Positions 51,121 to 62,110 of a stretch of DNA of 64,000 nucleotides are shown here, piece by piece; positions within the stretch are counted from its first letter, which is position 1, and the number at the start of each line of letters is the position of its first letter. The DNA lies in NCBI GenBank assembly GCA_029449245.1, contig JANATF010000012.1:124001-188000 (forward strand). The letters run 5' to 3'. Source of the DNA: Mortierella alpina (lineage: Eukaryota > Mortierellomycota > Mortierellomycetes > Mortierellales > Mortierellaceae). A model generated the notes under the pieces. That model made no database searches and was not told where the DNA came from. It saw nothing but the letters and a program-made list of their open reading frames with translations. The translations under genes were made by a program, and so were the position numbers.

Positions 51121-52970
51121 ATGCATCGTAAATCCATGAGCGGACGTCCGGGATCCAGCATCCCTCGGCCCAATTCTGGCCTCGGACACAACAACAGCCC
51201 TTCCCATGGACATTCAACGACACGTTCCGCCAACGAACAGTATCTCTTCCCCATCCTTAAGCCGCAAGCGATCGTCTCCTGCATGTCAGACCTCAACGTG
51301 CCCTGTGCAGAGGAGGATCTGGCAAGACCCACACCTCAAAAGATGATGGTCGTCTATGAAGCCTTCATGGATGTCGCCAAGGGCCCTATCAATGATGACC
51401 TGTACTTGGAGGATATTCAGGACATGATTCAGAAATCAGACGTACAAATAAGCGAGCCAGCAGTAAGTCGCAAAGCCCTCGACCTGAAATACAGCGCCTG
51501 TACAAATGTCAGGATTGTATGAAGATATCCACACTGGAATCCATTAACCGACCTTTGTCTGTGTTGACTGAATGCTATTCAGGAGATGGTTATCGACGCG
51601 GGACGCTTTTTTCTCTTCAATGAACAACTGTAAGAGCTATTCATGTTTGGGCTAATTGACTGGCGACTTCAACCTTTTTCCACTAACGCCACTCGTTCTT
51701 TAGGGCTGATGTAATGGACGACGTGGGCGTGCCAGACTTTACAACCAAGGACGTGACAAAGCCTGATGCGGACCGTGTCAAGCGGGTGATCAGTGCGCTC
51801 ATCAACTTTGCGAAATTCAGAGGCGAGAATCAAGGGCGGTTCCTCCAGACAATGAGTGAAACGGACGACCTAACCTTTCAACTAGAAGAACTCGAAACAG
51901 AAGCGGAGCAAATGCTTCAAGATCTGGAAATGATAAAGTATGGCGAAGAACCGCCTGCAAATTTGAAGGAGCGGAATATGTATCTCAGAAGTTGTGCGAG
52001 CTGGATAATTGACACATATTTCCAATTACGCGTCGGTGTGTTCGATCTAAACATAGGCAGCAGAGACATGCAGAGGAGCCACGGGTGGAGGAGTACAAAG
52101 CCGAAAATCAGCAACTGGCCATGGAAATGGAAGAATACAAGCGGCGCGAGGTTCAGACAACACGACAAAAGGATGAAGTCACGCGGGAGCGGCTAGCGTT
52201 AACAGAACAAAACGTAACTATCCAAGACGGAAAGCCATCGTACTTTCCAGAATTCATCGACTATTTAACAGGACTAATTGACACCGTCTCGTCATTATGA
52301 ATTTTCTTTTTACGTATTACCTTAGCGCGAGCTTAACGGAGCCATTGAAAGATTAACAAAGGACATCAATGAGCTGCAGGCAAAGCGCGTGGAAGTACCC
52401 GAGACCTTGGATCAAGATCTTGTCCAAATACCCGAAGCAATTCAACTGCTTTTAGCCGATATTGAGCGTGCGCGTAATGAACTCGTGGCGCAATCTTCAG
52501 TCACGGCGCCGCTTGTCACCATGCCCAAGGAACTCTTGACCGTGGTGGATATGCTGAACAACGTTTTGAGGTTGCAGGAGCAATCTCTGAACGACAACTT
52601 GGAGCTGGAGTCAAGAAAGTCGGCCATCGAGAACCGGTCGCTGACGGCGGCAACGATCCGACCCCGAATGGAAACGGTCGACCGACTAATCCGAAACAAT
52701 GAAGAAAAGTTCAAGATCCTGCGAGAGAACCAGGTCTTGAAGCGGGCGCAAATCGAGATGGAGAACGAGGAGGACGACAAGTCATACAGGACCAAAAACG
52801 AGCGACGTTTGGAATGCTATGGTGTCGAGGAAGAGAAGCAGAAGCGGCAAACAGAGATTCTGCAAAGGGAAGAAAAGTCGGCGCAAGAGTCTACTACTCT
52901 GATGGAGCAGCTGAAGCTGCAGTTCCAGGGATACACGGCCGAAATGCAACGCGCTATGCGACAGACCTAA
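51121..52970 (+). CDS. NUF2: Kinetochore NDC80-complex subunit Nuf2
   Basis: Five exons (51121-51462, 51583-51629, 51704-51979, 52057-52213, 52326-52970) give 488 aa, the usual Nuf2 length. After a Ser/Arg/Gly-rich N-terminal tail, the calponin-homology-like head begins YLFPILKPQAIVSCMSDLNV and continues through MMVVYEAFMDVAKGP and INFAKFRGENQGRFLQ. Residues beyond about 185 are heptad-rich coiled coil. Nuf2 dimerises with Ndc80 to bind microtubules at the outer kinetochore, and the coiled coil joins Spc24/Spc25. The Ser-rich N-tail before the head is longer than in many orthologs. Exon phases close without gaps, and ATG at 51121 is the only in-frame start before the head. Confidence 0.92.
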
Positions 52971-53398
52971 GCAATGTTATAAGAATAATACAAAACATAT
53001 TACCGCATTAGGTTCGCTGTGGTCCGTCGTTGGAATGTCATAAACTTTCAAGTCAAGGATAAGGTCGAAAGGTGCGAATAGTTAGACCTGGCGAGCAAGC
53101 AGCATTCAAATTCATACTATAGGTCTACCGGTCTGTTTGTCAACCTGTCAGTGGGTCAATGGTTAATCGGTTAATCGGTTATCGGTCTTTTGACCAAGTG
53201 TCATTTACTGATAAGGCAACCCCCGGATTGCAAAAAGGCAGGGGTGGGATGAACACTGAGGCAGAAGATAGTGAAGGGGGTAAATTTGGATAGTCATCGA
53301 TAAGATACTAACAGAGCCAAGAATATGGCATGCACAAATCTTCAAGCGATGCAAAGCTGTTTATTATAATAGTAGCATTTTGACCGTGACGATCGAAC
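52971..53398. other. Intergenic stretch with short direct repeats
   Basis: 428 bp with no gene. It includes small imperfect direct repeats such as GGTTAATCGGTTAATCGGTTATCGG near 53160-53185. It separates NUF2 from the tail-to-tail secreted-protein cluster. Confidence 0.45.
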
Positions 53399-53854
53399 TT
53401 ATGTATGCTCTCGACTGCTTAGAGCTCCTTGTCTCCGGCACACACGGCTTGGCTGGACCCGCTGCTTGAGCTTGTATTCATCGCATTCCACGACTCTGTG
53501 ACCTGGGAGATTCGCAATGGGATACCTTCCTTGCTCAAAACACAGATCCTTAATATATCCCCACTGACGGGGGTGGCCGACAAGCACGAAATAGTAGGTA
53601 CTGGAGCAAAGGCAACCGCTAACCCGTCTCAGGCCTGCCCTCGACGCAAGATCTAGGGTCAAACTGTAGCTGGCGAGTTTGAAGTGTTCTAGACCTTCCC
53701 CCCAATCGCCATTTTGGCTATAGCTCTCGAGGTTAGGAAACCACTTTTCGCATAGAATGTTACGGCTAGAGCATGGATTTGTGGGTAGTGGATCATCTGT
53801 AGCAATCGCAAGAGGAACAAGACAAATGATCAGAAATAGCGTGAAAGCGTGCAT
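53399..53854 (-). CDS. Small secreted cysteine-rich protein, family member A
   Basis: Single-exon 151-aa protein from ATG 53854. Residues 1-18 form a signal peptide (LFLIICLVPLAIA core). The mature part has seven cysteines in the order shared by four neighbours: C-x6-C (NPCSSRNILC), CLC, then three isolated Cys, ending VCRRQ. Between C2 and the CxC pair is an amphipathic SLTLDLASRAGLRRVSGC segment matching the family's 'SL.LA..AG' motif. No known domain. A minus-strand TTTATATAG near 53908 could be a TATA box about 55 nt upstream. Function unknown; a secreted small protein of the effector or antimicrobial kind is an inference from signal and cysteines alone. Confidence 0.75.
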   Translation of the reverse strand: MHAFTLFLIICLVPLAIATDDPLPTNPCSSRNILCEKWFPNLESYSQNGDWGEGLEHFKLASYSLTLDLASRAGLRRVSGCLCSSTYYFVLVGHPRQWGYIKDLCFEQGRYPIANLPGHRVVECDEYKLKQRVQPSRVCRRQGALSSREHT

Positions 53855-54329
53855 ACTGGCTTAAAAAGTGGCCAGAGAGAGTTGAACAGACTAGGCCAAA
53901 TGAACGACTATATAAATGTAAAGGAGATATGTGCTTGCTCTGGACCAGCGGTATGATGGAATGTTCCTTTTTTTTGAATACCACCCACTTTATAGAAGAA
54001 AGAGCCGATGGTGCCTTGACGATAGCTCTAACTAAGGCTTCTCAAGGCGGATAGAATTCCTACAATGTTTCACAACGCATGTCATTTGTCAGAACTCTCC
54101 TCATGGGTGCTTTGACCGCACTGGGTCCAAGGCCGATGTTTCATGGAAAGGATCGTTATCCAGAAGACGTACGTGCTTTCTATCCTTCTCTCATTCAACA
54201 GACCAACCCCGCGAACTAGCAGTAGAGCTACGAAAATGGATTGACGCCACTCGACTTAGTTGTAAGAATCTGAAGGTTCTACTTTTTGGCCCGTTCTCTG
54301 GTGGGTGTTATAATGGCTGCCACGTGGAC

Positions 54330-54707
54330 TTACTTTCGACTAACTAGGCGGGTCCTCCTCCGGCATACATGGGCAGGCACATACTCTTGATAGGTGCATT
54401 CATGCATGACATAGTAAAGTTCATCACAGAGCTCGAGAAACCTCTCCTTCTTATCTTGGTCCATATATACATAGGCCCAATCATTGTGACAAAGGCAACT
54501 ATTGAGGGATGTCATGCCCGCTTGCACCGCAAGTTTCAATGACAAGTCGAAACTGCGTCGTCTACGGACGTTCTCATCCATGAGTCCACTAATTTCGCAT
54601 ACAGCATTACGCCTGGTGCAAATGTCTTCTTTTGATGGAAAGTCAGTGGCAATGATCACTGAGACGAGAGTAAGATATACCGCTAGGAGATGCTTATCGA
54701 CGTGCAT
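54330..54707 (-). CDS. Small secreted cysteine-rich protein, family member B
   Basis: Single exon, 125 aa from ATG 54707. Signal peptide of about 20 residues ends VIIA before TDFPSKED. Seven mature cysteines in the family order: CTRRNAVC, then SCLC, LELC, HECT and HVCRRR at the C-terminus. The central motif is SFDLSLKLAVQAGM and the CxC is followed by HNDWAYVYM, the clearest example of the family 'DWAYVY' block. The start codon is 13 nt from a G22 homopolymer that must lie in the 5' leader; a possible TATA (GTATAAAT) is about 115 nt upstream near 54825. Function unknown. Confidence 0.75.
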   Translation of the reverse strand: MHVDKHLLAVYLTLVSVIIATDFPSKEDICTRRNAVCEISGLMDENVRRRRSFDLSLKLAVQAGMTSLNSCLCHNDWAYVYMDQDKKERFLELCDELYYVMHECTYQEYVPAHVCRRRTRLVSRK

Positions 54708-54720
54708 GGGTAATAAATGC

Positions 54721-54742
54721 GGGGGGGGGGGGGGGGGGGGGG
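54721..54742. repeat. G22 homopolymer (C22 on the gene strand)
   Basis: Twenty-two consecutive G on the plus strand, 13 nt upstream of the start codon of secreted family member B. It would place a C22 tract in the 5' UTR of that gene. Confidence 0.85.
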
Positions 54743-56485
54743 TTACGGTCTTGCAAGATTAGATGAGGAAATTTGCCCGCTACAAACAAAATGATTTTCC
54801 TCGGAACGTGAAAAGAAAACTATTCAATTTATACGAGAGGCACTCGTGCTAAAGCCGTCGCCATTCCGCGGCAGGTGCGCCTTCACAGGACTGAACCATA
54901 CTCATCGCTGCCTTTCGAGGGAATACTTTACCCGGAGCCATTGCCTTTCGTGGTAGGGTAATTGCCCACAAGACCAGCATACATGCAAGCAGGAAGTCTG
55001 CCGTGTCCATCCATGCAGCTCTAGACTGAGACGAGCTTTTATTCTATCAAGTCTATCAACTAAAGAGAGACTCGGCTCAGGCTAATAAAGTACTAAAGTG
55101 TTATCGGGAGAACAACTGATTCCAGAACTGGGAGCAGAATCGGGATCACGGTCAGAGACAATGGACGCGGGTACACCATGGAGACGGACAACGTTCTTGA
55201 AGAGGATATCAGCGTACGGCATGCTACAAAGTGTGCAGTGTTGAAAAATGATCCTGAAATGCATCGTGGTCTTGGGACATGTGCCCTGATATCCCTCCAA
55301 ATTCCATTACGTTTCACCACCCTGAAATAGCAATCTCATGACACACGCACCTTGAACGCGACATCGTCTACACTGCGGTAGGAATCAGCTAGGGCTCCCT
55401 TGTATTTTTTCGGCGAAAAAAGGACGTGTTGACGCTTCTTGCATCTATAGCGTTTTGCCGTGGAGGCCATTGCAAAACCACGATTATCCATTGAGCAGCT
55501 TCTCTCCCTTGACCCCCATGCGCTGACTTGGGAACTATCAAAGTTGAGGAGCTTCGTCGGACCGCGTGCTTGTTGACACACAATTCTGCTATTGCCTTTT
55601 ACTCAGAATGTCTCGGTGACATTTTGCGGTGGATTGCTTTACTAAAACTACACTTTCTTATTCATGTCTATTTGTGAGCCTCAATCATTAGTCATCTGTT
55701 CCTTAAATCGACTGACTTCAACAACATTATCAGATGAGGAGATTGCATGGACCGGTGGAGGACTGGATCCAGATTCATATTTTGAAGCATTTGACACTAA
55801 CAAAGCGGGCATACTTGTAACAGGCAACGTTTGTCATGTCACATGTAGGGTGTGGGTGCGTTCCACCAACTACAGCCGATAGAAATTTCAGTCGCAGGAA
55901 GGACAACATCGATCCTCGTTCATCTCCCTCGAACAACAGGTGCTATGGAGGAATATTCTGGAGAGCAGCTCCTTGGCGATTATCTGGAATTTTATAGTGA
56001 GTGTGATATCTAAACTTGCTGTTGTCAAGGCCTCAGGAGCGTACGAGCCAAGAAACGCTCCAATGCTGCTCTGGAGCAGGTGAAGCTTTCAGATGCTCTT
56101 GCCAAGCCTCGTGAGATCACACCAGCGCGAAAAACCGGAAGCTCAAGCATAAGGTGACTCTAACACCATAGAAAAAACCGGAAAGGTAGCTCCTCACGCA
56201 TGCATAATAGAACGTTTGCCCCCCCCCCTGCACTGTGTTTCGAACACTGTCTCTGTCAAGTCGCCAGCCAACGCTGTATCTGACCGGCGCCCAGGTCATA
56301 GCCATGTGGGAGAATATGCCGTTCATTTCTTGCGACTCATGTTATTAGATCAGCTTTAGAATGCGGCATAGAAGAGCCGTTAACAAAGACTGACTTTCAT
56401 AAACCGCGTCTACTCTTTGAACGGTCAACACTGTGCTTTGAAAATTGGTAGAACAAATGTAGGTAGTCCCGATCTCAGGCTTATT
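54743..56485. other. 1.7 kb gap in the secreted-protein cluster
   Basis: Contains the promoter of member B, the decayed integrase fragment below and the 3' region of member C. A 72-codon frame at 55664-55882 (plus) has no recognisable domain. A C10 tract occurs near 56219-56228. No further intact family member was found here. Confidence 0.45.
55100..55290 (-). mobile_element. Decayed Ty3/gypsy-type retrotransposon integrase fragment
   Basis: The minus strand encodes YADILFKNVVRLHGVPASIV followed by SDRDPD, the integrase core segment that ends at the catalytic Asp (consensus 'LFF..V.RLHG.P.SIVSDRD'). After a frameshift the typical next block reads CSQFWNQLFSR. No LTR, reverse transcriptase or protease was seen, so only a short fragment remains. 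Confidence 0.75.
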
Positions 56486-56968
56486 TTAATGACCGTTGGC
56501 TGACCGGCGCCTATTGTTCGCCAAACAGTAATCTGATGGCTGCGACCTATGGATTCTATGGTGATCCGTGCATCGGGAGATCGTGCTGTTGATGATTTCT
56601 GCACATGAATTACGGAAATCTGGCAAGTTGTCATGGTATATGTAGACGTACGCCCACCCATCTCTACAAAGACATCCACCTTTGTCGCCCATGCCTGCTT
56701 TAATTGCAAACTCTAGCGACTTGCGGAAGCTCCACAATTTCTGATTCTGAATATGATCTTCTTGATTGGGGAGAGATTGGTACGGAGTGAGTTGTTCTGG
56801 TGATTCATGACTCTCGCGTTTAAAAACCGGTAGGGTAGCCGGATCGGTCAAGGGTATTTGACAGAGAACATTACTCCCATTGCAAGGATTGCTGGGCAGT
56901 TGAATTCCAGTGACGATCGTTGGAGGAACGAGGCCAAAATATAATGCAAACAGCACGGTAATCTGCAT
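56486..56968 (-). CDS. Small secreted cysteine-rich protein, family member C
   Basis: Single exon, 160 aa from ATG 56968. Signal peptide (VLFALYFGLVPPTIVTG) is followed by NPCNGSNVLC, a roughly 60-residue charged insert absent from the others, then KSLEFAIKAGM, GGCLC and RDGWAYVYIY, then Cys residues before NSTISRC and DYC. Seven mature cysteines in the same order as the paralogs, but the terminal motif is CLANNRRR instead of CRRR. A TATATAAAT near 57075-57083 on the minus strand is about 110 nt upstream. Function unknown. Confidence 0.75.
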   Translation of the reverse strand: MQITVLFALYFGLVPPTIVTGIQLPSNPCNGSNVLCQIPLTDPATLPVFKRESHESPEQLTPYQSLPNQEDHIQNQKLWSFRKSLEFAIKAGMGDKGGCLCRDGWAYVYIYHDNLPDFRNSCAEIINSTISRCTDHHRIHRSQPSDYCLANNRRRSANGH

Positions 56969-57423
56969 ATTGCTAGTTTATCTGGAGGCTTTCAAAAAGG
57001 AAGGGGGCGGTTAAGAATTGCCTGCGCTGGTAAACTTGAGGATGTTCCTTTTTGCAAGCTTATCTAGGATCATCCATTTATATAGCTTGATGCTCATGTG
57101 TTCGCGTTGAAACTCCTATGGTGTGGTCTAAGACTTCAATAACGAGGTTTCTATATGTAATAATCCCCGAAGAAGTATTTTGGTGCTGATTGACACGCTT
57201 GACAACATTAACGTAAGCGCGCCATCACACGACCAAACAAACTCTCCCCTAGAGAGGCTCTTCTAAGAGATTAGACCTCTCTTGGTAGGCAGTACCCTCG
57301 ACAAAATACATGCAGGTTTGTCAGAACGTTCTCTCTGGTGTATTTGACTGTCTGAAACGTACAATATGGAAGAGTCGAGACTCTTATTCGCCTTGACTCC
57401 CCGAACTATCTCGCTGAGCGCGC

Positions 57424-57798
57424 TCAGTCGGAATAATAAGGTCGCGATTCATGTACTACTTCCTGTCGCCTCCTGCATATTTTGCCTGGAGTGCGGGCTG
57501 GGTAGGCTCTACATATGTATATATGATAGTCGCGCCCTTGTTGATGGCATTGACGCTCAAATTCGTTCAGGTGACGGAAACTTCCTACATATATGTATGG
57601 CCAGTCGTCGTAGCAAATGCATGCGTTCACTGGATGCACACCCACGTTGATGGCAAGGCGCACCGATAGGTCGTAATTCTGAAGTTTTGTCATGTTTTGC
57701 CTACTACACGAAAAGCCATACCTATTGCAAGAGGCAGTAGGATAGTCGTTGGCGATGGTAAAGGAGATAAATGCCAAGTACAATGCCAGGAGCCTCAT
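57424..57798 (-). CDS. Small secreted cysteine-rich protein, family member D
   Basis: Single exon, 124 aa from ATG 57798 (an upstream in-frame stretch exists but has no ATG). Signal peptide MRLLALYLAFISFTIA, then SCNRYGFSCS, YDLSVRLAINVGV, ACIC, YDDWPYIYV, and Cys residues ending KICRRR. Seven mature cysteines, spacing close to member B, and a C-terminal acidic/Tyr tail. It is the most upstream member of the four, all on the same strand. Function unknown. Confidence 0.75.
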   Translation of the reverse strand: MRLLALYLAFISFTIANDYPTASCNRYGFSCSRQNMTKLQNYDLSVRLAINVGVHPVNACICYDDWPYIYVGSFRHLNEFERQCHQQGRDYHIYICRAYPARTPGKICRRRQEVVHESRPYYSD

Positions 57799-58088
57799 AG
57801 TAGTTGACCCTTGAAGATCAATTGTAGGCAAGGGGAAAGATTTTTGAAGTTGAGGTCGAAGAAGAGAAAACTACGTGCGCTGGTCCTGGGCGACTGGATT
57901 TTATGAAGTTGTTTCTTTGCTTCATGGAACACGACTGAAAGTTGTATCAGCTACTCATTCACTACATTGTTCAGTTGCAAGAGTCGTTGTTTCTGATATT
58001 TACCATTCGACTTTGGAAAACAAACGATATGAAGATATACGGCTATATACAAAAATATATTTCAAATGGCATTGCTAATGACTAATCT

Positions 58089-61000
58089 TCACAAGCGCTC
58101 TTTACCCTTGTCGGTCTCATCGTGATGGCGACCGAGCAATCGGTCCAACAACCCACCGTGGTGCTGAGGCTGATTTCCGTGCTCCAGATGTTCCTGTTGC
58201 TGCACATTTGCATCAGTTTTCAAACCTGCATGCTGTCTCCCACCATAGTCAGTGTTGGAAGTGTTCACATTGGCGTGGTAATCAGCCATGTCTCTGTTCG
58301 AATCCTCCATGACTCCACCATACTCGTCCACGTTCTCATCGTCATCGTAATAATCAGTGGTCGTGATTTTCTTTACCCAAACAACCTCCTCGCCGGGTTT
58401 GACCTGAGGCATCGGGCCATGATAGTCTGCCGGTGTCGCCGCATTCGAGCACGTGTCTGTCAAGTGCTGAGTGCGAGTGCCAAGGCCAGAATTCAAATTG
58501 CCGGTCTGAACATTTTCGCGATAGGACGTGGGGCCAGCGTTCGCGGTTGAGGTGGTGGCAGAAGATCGTTGGGCGCCCAAAACTGCTGCAGTACCCACTG
58601 CAGCCCCAGTGAGACCGGCAGCGGCCACGGGAGCGGTCGAGTGAGTTGTCTTGGTTTGACCAGTCTGGCTCACAACAGGCTCGCCAGTGTTAGGTGTAGG
58701 GACGGTGGAGGAAGATTGGGTGTCGTAAATCTTGGCATCGTCCTTGCTGCGCGCTGCATGGATACCAGCGCCGACAGCGCCGGCGGTAGCAACGGCAGCG
58801 GCAGCTTCAGTGGCGTTGACCGAGGGCTTGTAAGCATGCGAAGCAGGGGCGGTGGAGGACGTTGTCGTGACATACTTCCTCGCGTCGTCTTCAGCGTGCA
58901 CAGCAGGAATACCCGAACCGACGGTGCCGGCAGTGGTAGCAACCGGAGCGGAGCTGCGCAAAGTAGCATCCGTGGTGTCATAATGATTAGTATCATCCTT
59001 GCCACGCGCATAACGGGCACCCGCACCAACCGCGGCGGCGGCGGCAGTGCCTACAGCTGCAGTCGCTGCAGTGTTGCTGGCAATTGAGCCCAATGGGCGG
59101 ACAGTCTTGGGATCCGTCAAGTGCAAGTCCTTGGGGTCAGCAGGGCCGTAGATATGGCCACCGACCGTCTCTTTGATAATCTCGCCCAAAGACCGTCGGC
59201 GTTGCTGGTGGTGACTTGGGACTTGGTCATCCAAATGCCCTCCAGAGGTGTTTTGAGACTCCTTGTCCCCTAAATAAGCGGCTGTGCCGGCAGCGGCTCC
59301 GGCAGTGGTGGCTGCTGCTGCAGAGACAGCCTCAGCCTTGGGACTAGTGCGGGCCGCATGGACTTTGGCGTTCGTGGGAAGAGGGAGAAGTGTCTTGGGG
59401 TCAGTCAATGGCAAATCCATTGGATCGGCAGGTCCATACAAAGGAGCCCCAAAGGCACCTCTGATTTTCTCGGCCAATGGACGGTATTGCTGTTGGTACA
59501 AAGCAGTATGGTCCTCAGGATGTGCCACGCCATGATGACAGAGAGACTCTTTCGATCCAAGGTAGGCTGTGAATCCAGCCCCAGTAGCGAGCGCCGCCAT
59601 AGCTGCTGCCTTGCCACTGCTTTTTTTGGTGTTATTCCCGGCGTTGGTGCTGGCGATCGCAGGGGGTCTGTCCGAGAATTTCTGGGCCAGAGGACGAGCA
59701 TCCTGAACGTTGGTCGAGGACACGTTCTGGACCACAGGGGCATCAGCATAGACAGGGTTGACAACAGGTCCCATCGTGGCTTTGCCGGGCGCTGCTTGAT
59801 CGACATTGGTTCTGTCGATTTCATGAACATTATTCAAGGAAGTGTTCCTTTGCGAAATGTCGTTAGAGGCCGAGGCATTGGTAGTGTGATGCTGATATGC
59901 TTTCGCAGCTCCCACACCGACGGCGGCACCTAGGCCGGCGGCGCCGACTGTAGACGCCATGGATGAACCATGACCACGGTCAGCCGATGTTCTTGCAGCA
60001 GTAGCATCACCATGAGGCAAATAGGCTGTGTGCTGGGACGGCGCGGGAGGAACAGTCTTGTCGACAATGTTCTCGTGAGCGATATCTCGGGGAGCCACCA
60101 TCTCGGACTTGTTGCCCATGTAAGCAGCTGATGCTAAGCCTGCACCAGTAATGCCACCAGCTAGACCTGCCGCAGCACCAGTAGGGACTGCGACATTGGA
60201 GGTTTCCAGGTTCTCGCGCTGGCCGTGAAGATTGCCCTCGTGCGAAAGATGCTGATGATGCTGCTGATAAGAGTGAATGTAACTTGCAGGGACGTAGTCA
60301 GTTCTGTTGGTAAAGATCACGGGCGCGGCCGAAGACGTAGCAATAGCCGACGTGTTGTGGCGGATTGGGACTTCGTCCTCATGTGCGGGTAGACCATGAG
60401 TGTGGGGACGGTGGAGAGATGCAGCTGTCGCACCGGCTGCCAGGGGAATGGCGGCAACAGCTGCGACCTTTGGGGCTGTCGAGGAGGAATGAGAGCCAGG
60501 TACGGCAGAGCCATACTGCTGTGGCTGCGTCTGCTGACGCGCCTGTCCGACATTTTTCTCGGCGTACTGCTGCTGTGCCAACAGCGTACCTGCATTCGAG
60601 GCGGCAAACAAGTGAGTGCTGTCCTTTGGAATATCGTGATGGGCATGAGAAGAGTCGTGATGAAAAATGTTTTTGACCTTGTCGATAACCGTATCATTCC
60701 TGTCCAATGACTGAGTAGTAGCCGCATTTTGAGGGTGGGCTGCACTGGACGCAGTGTGGGACGTCAAAGGAACCGCCGCAGCACCTAAGGCAGCACCAGC
60801 ACCAGCTGCGGCTGAGGGGGGGATACGACTCGAGTTCTGGGCTGTATTGGGAACTGAGTGCTGATCCAACGGCGGCTGCGCTATTGGGATGCGCTTGCTA
60901 TCAGCAGGAACACGGGGCGCGGAGCCATTGCGCGCACCGGTAGACTGTGCCGTAGGGAGGTAATCGTGTTCCTTTTGTCTGCTTGCAATAGTGGCTGCGC

Positions 61001-62110
61001 CTAGACCTGCGGTAGCCGCACCAGCACCTATGGCTACGCCAGTACTAAACTTGTGGCTATTCTGACCGACACCTGGCGAGGTGGTGATGGAATCAACATG
61101 ACCTGGTGCGCGGTAGTTGGCTGCGGGGGTTGTGTCAGCATGGTGCGATGGGATCTCATCCTACGATGCAACAGCATGATGATAGAGAGGTAAGTATACA
61201 AGGAGGTGGTTGATTCATGGTTGGAAACGAACGGTACGACATACCCTCGAGGGGGAATAGTCAGACTCTCGCACATGCTGCGATGTGCCATGAGAAGTGG
61301 TGGTGTCCTACGTAACATGGAGGATGATGAAGTCAACGTTAGAAATCATATGATCTAGGTTCTGCGCCTTCAAAGGAAATCGCAACGTGCTACACTTACA
61401 TTCAAGGAACCTGAAGCAACGCTAGAGGCTGTGAACGGCTGCGATTTGAAGACGGGACTTCCGATATGCATATCAAAGTCTTCTGATGTGGGAGTCGAGA
61501 CCTCAGCCTGGTGCTTGCCATCATTCCAGTTTGAGACCCTGACAGGACCGAACGGATCTGCAAAGGTTTTTTGCTGGTTTCCTCCAGGCAGTGGGGGTGT
61601 GCCCATCAACATTTTATCGGACAAAGGGCCCGGCATGTTGTGCGCACCAGGAGAATCAAGGTCGCCGAAGGTGGCCTTGGAACTGGGCTTCATCGCGCGG
61701 ACGTCGATCTTGGCAGGAGAGCGATCGTTAGGACCAACAGCCCTGTGCGAGAACTCGAGACCTTGACTGTCTCCGTGTGCGGTTGCAGCGGACGCGTTTG
61801 CGCTCGAAGCAGGGAACGCGCGATTTGCTTCAGTATCGCTGGCAAGGGATGTATTATTGCCTTCCTTTGGCGACTCAATGTTGCCGCTGTCGTAAGGTAT
61901 GGGAGAACCTCCAATGGTGGGACCAGCAACCTCATATCTTCCATCGTGACGGTTGACGCTGGAGGCTCTCATGGCTGTAGCGGTGGCGACTTCATGAGAG
62001 GTAGCAGAGGTGGCGCGGTGTTGGTTGCTGTCGCTGCCGTCAAAAGCGGTACTGTCCCGGCTCGATTTGAACCCGCCGGGCATATCGAGTTTTTCATTGT
62101 CTCGTTGCAT
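58089..62110 (-). CDS. Ala/Gly-rich protein with internal repeats (YGPADP motif), unknown function
   Basis: Three exons (62110-61400, 61307-61245, 61160-58089) give 1281 aa. The N-terminal 250 residues are disordered. The main part alternates Ala/Gly-rich hydrophobic segments (glycine-zipper-like) with polar linkers. One unit of about 90 aa occurs twice: an Ala/Gly run, AYLG(S/D)KES, a charged linker and (L/I)YGPADPxDLxLTDPKT. Another repeat, VGxGI-x-AxRxxDDAxxY(D/V)T, occurs about three times nearer the C-terminus. The tail has GEEVVWVKKITTTDYYDDDE followed by a His/Gln/Gly-rich end. No signal peptide or enzyme domain. The Ala/Gly segments could be membrane-associating or fibre-forming; I recognise no family. 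Coding is certain from frame length; function is not. Confidence 0.7.

Noticed and set aside
55664-56100. Plus-strand open frames between secreted genes
   Set aside because: Short, unrelated to the secreted family and to the integrase fragment; not enough evidence for a gene.
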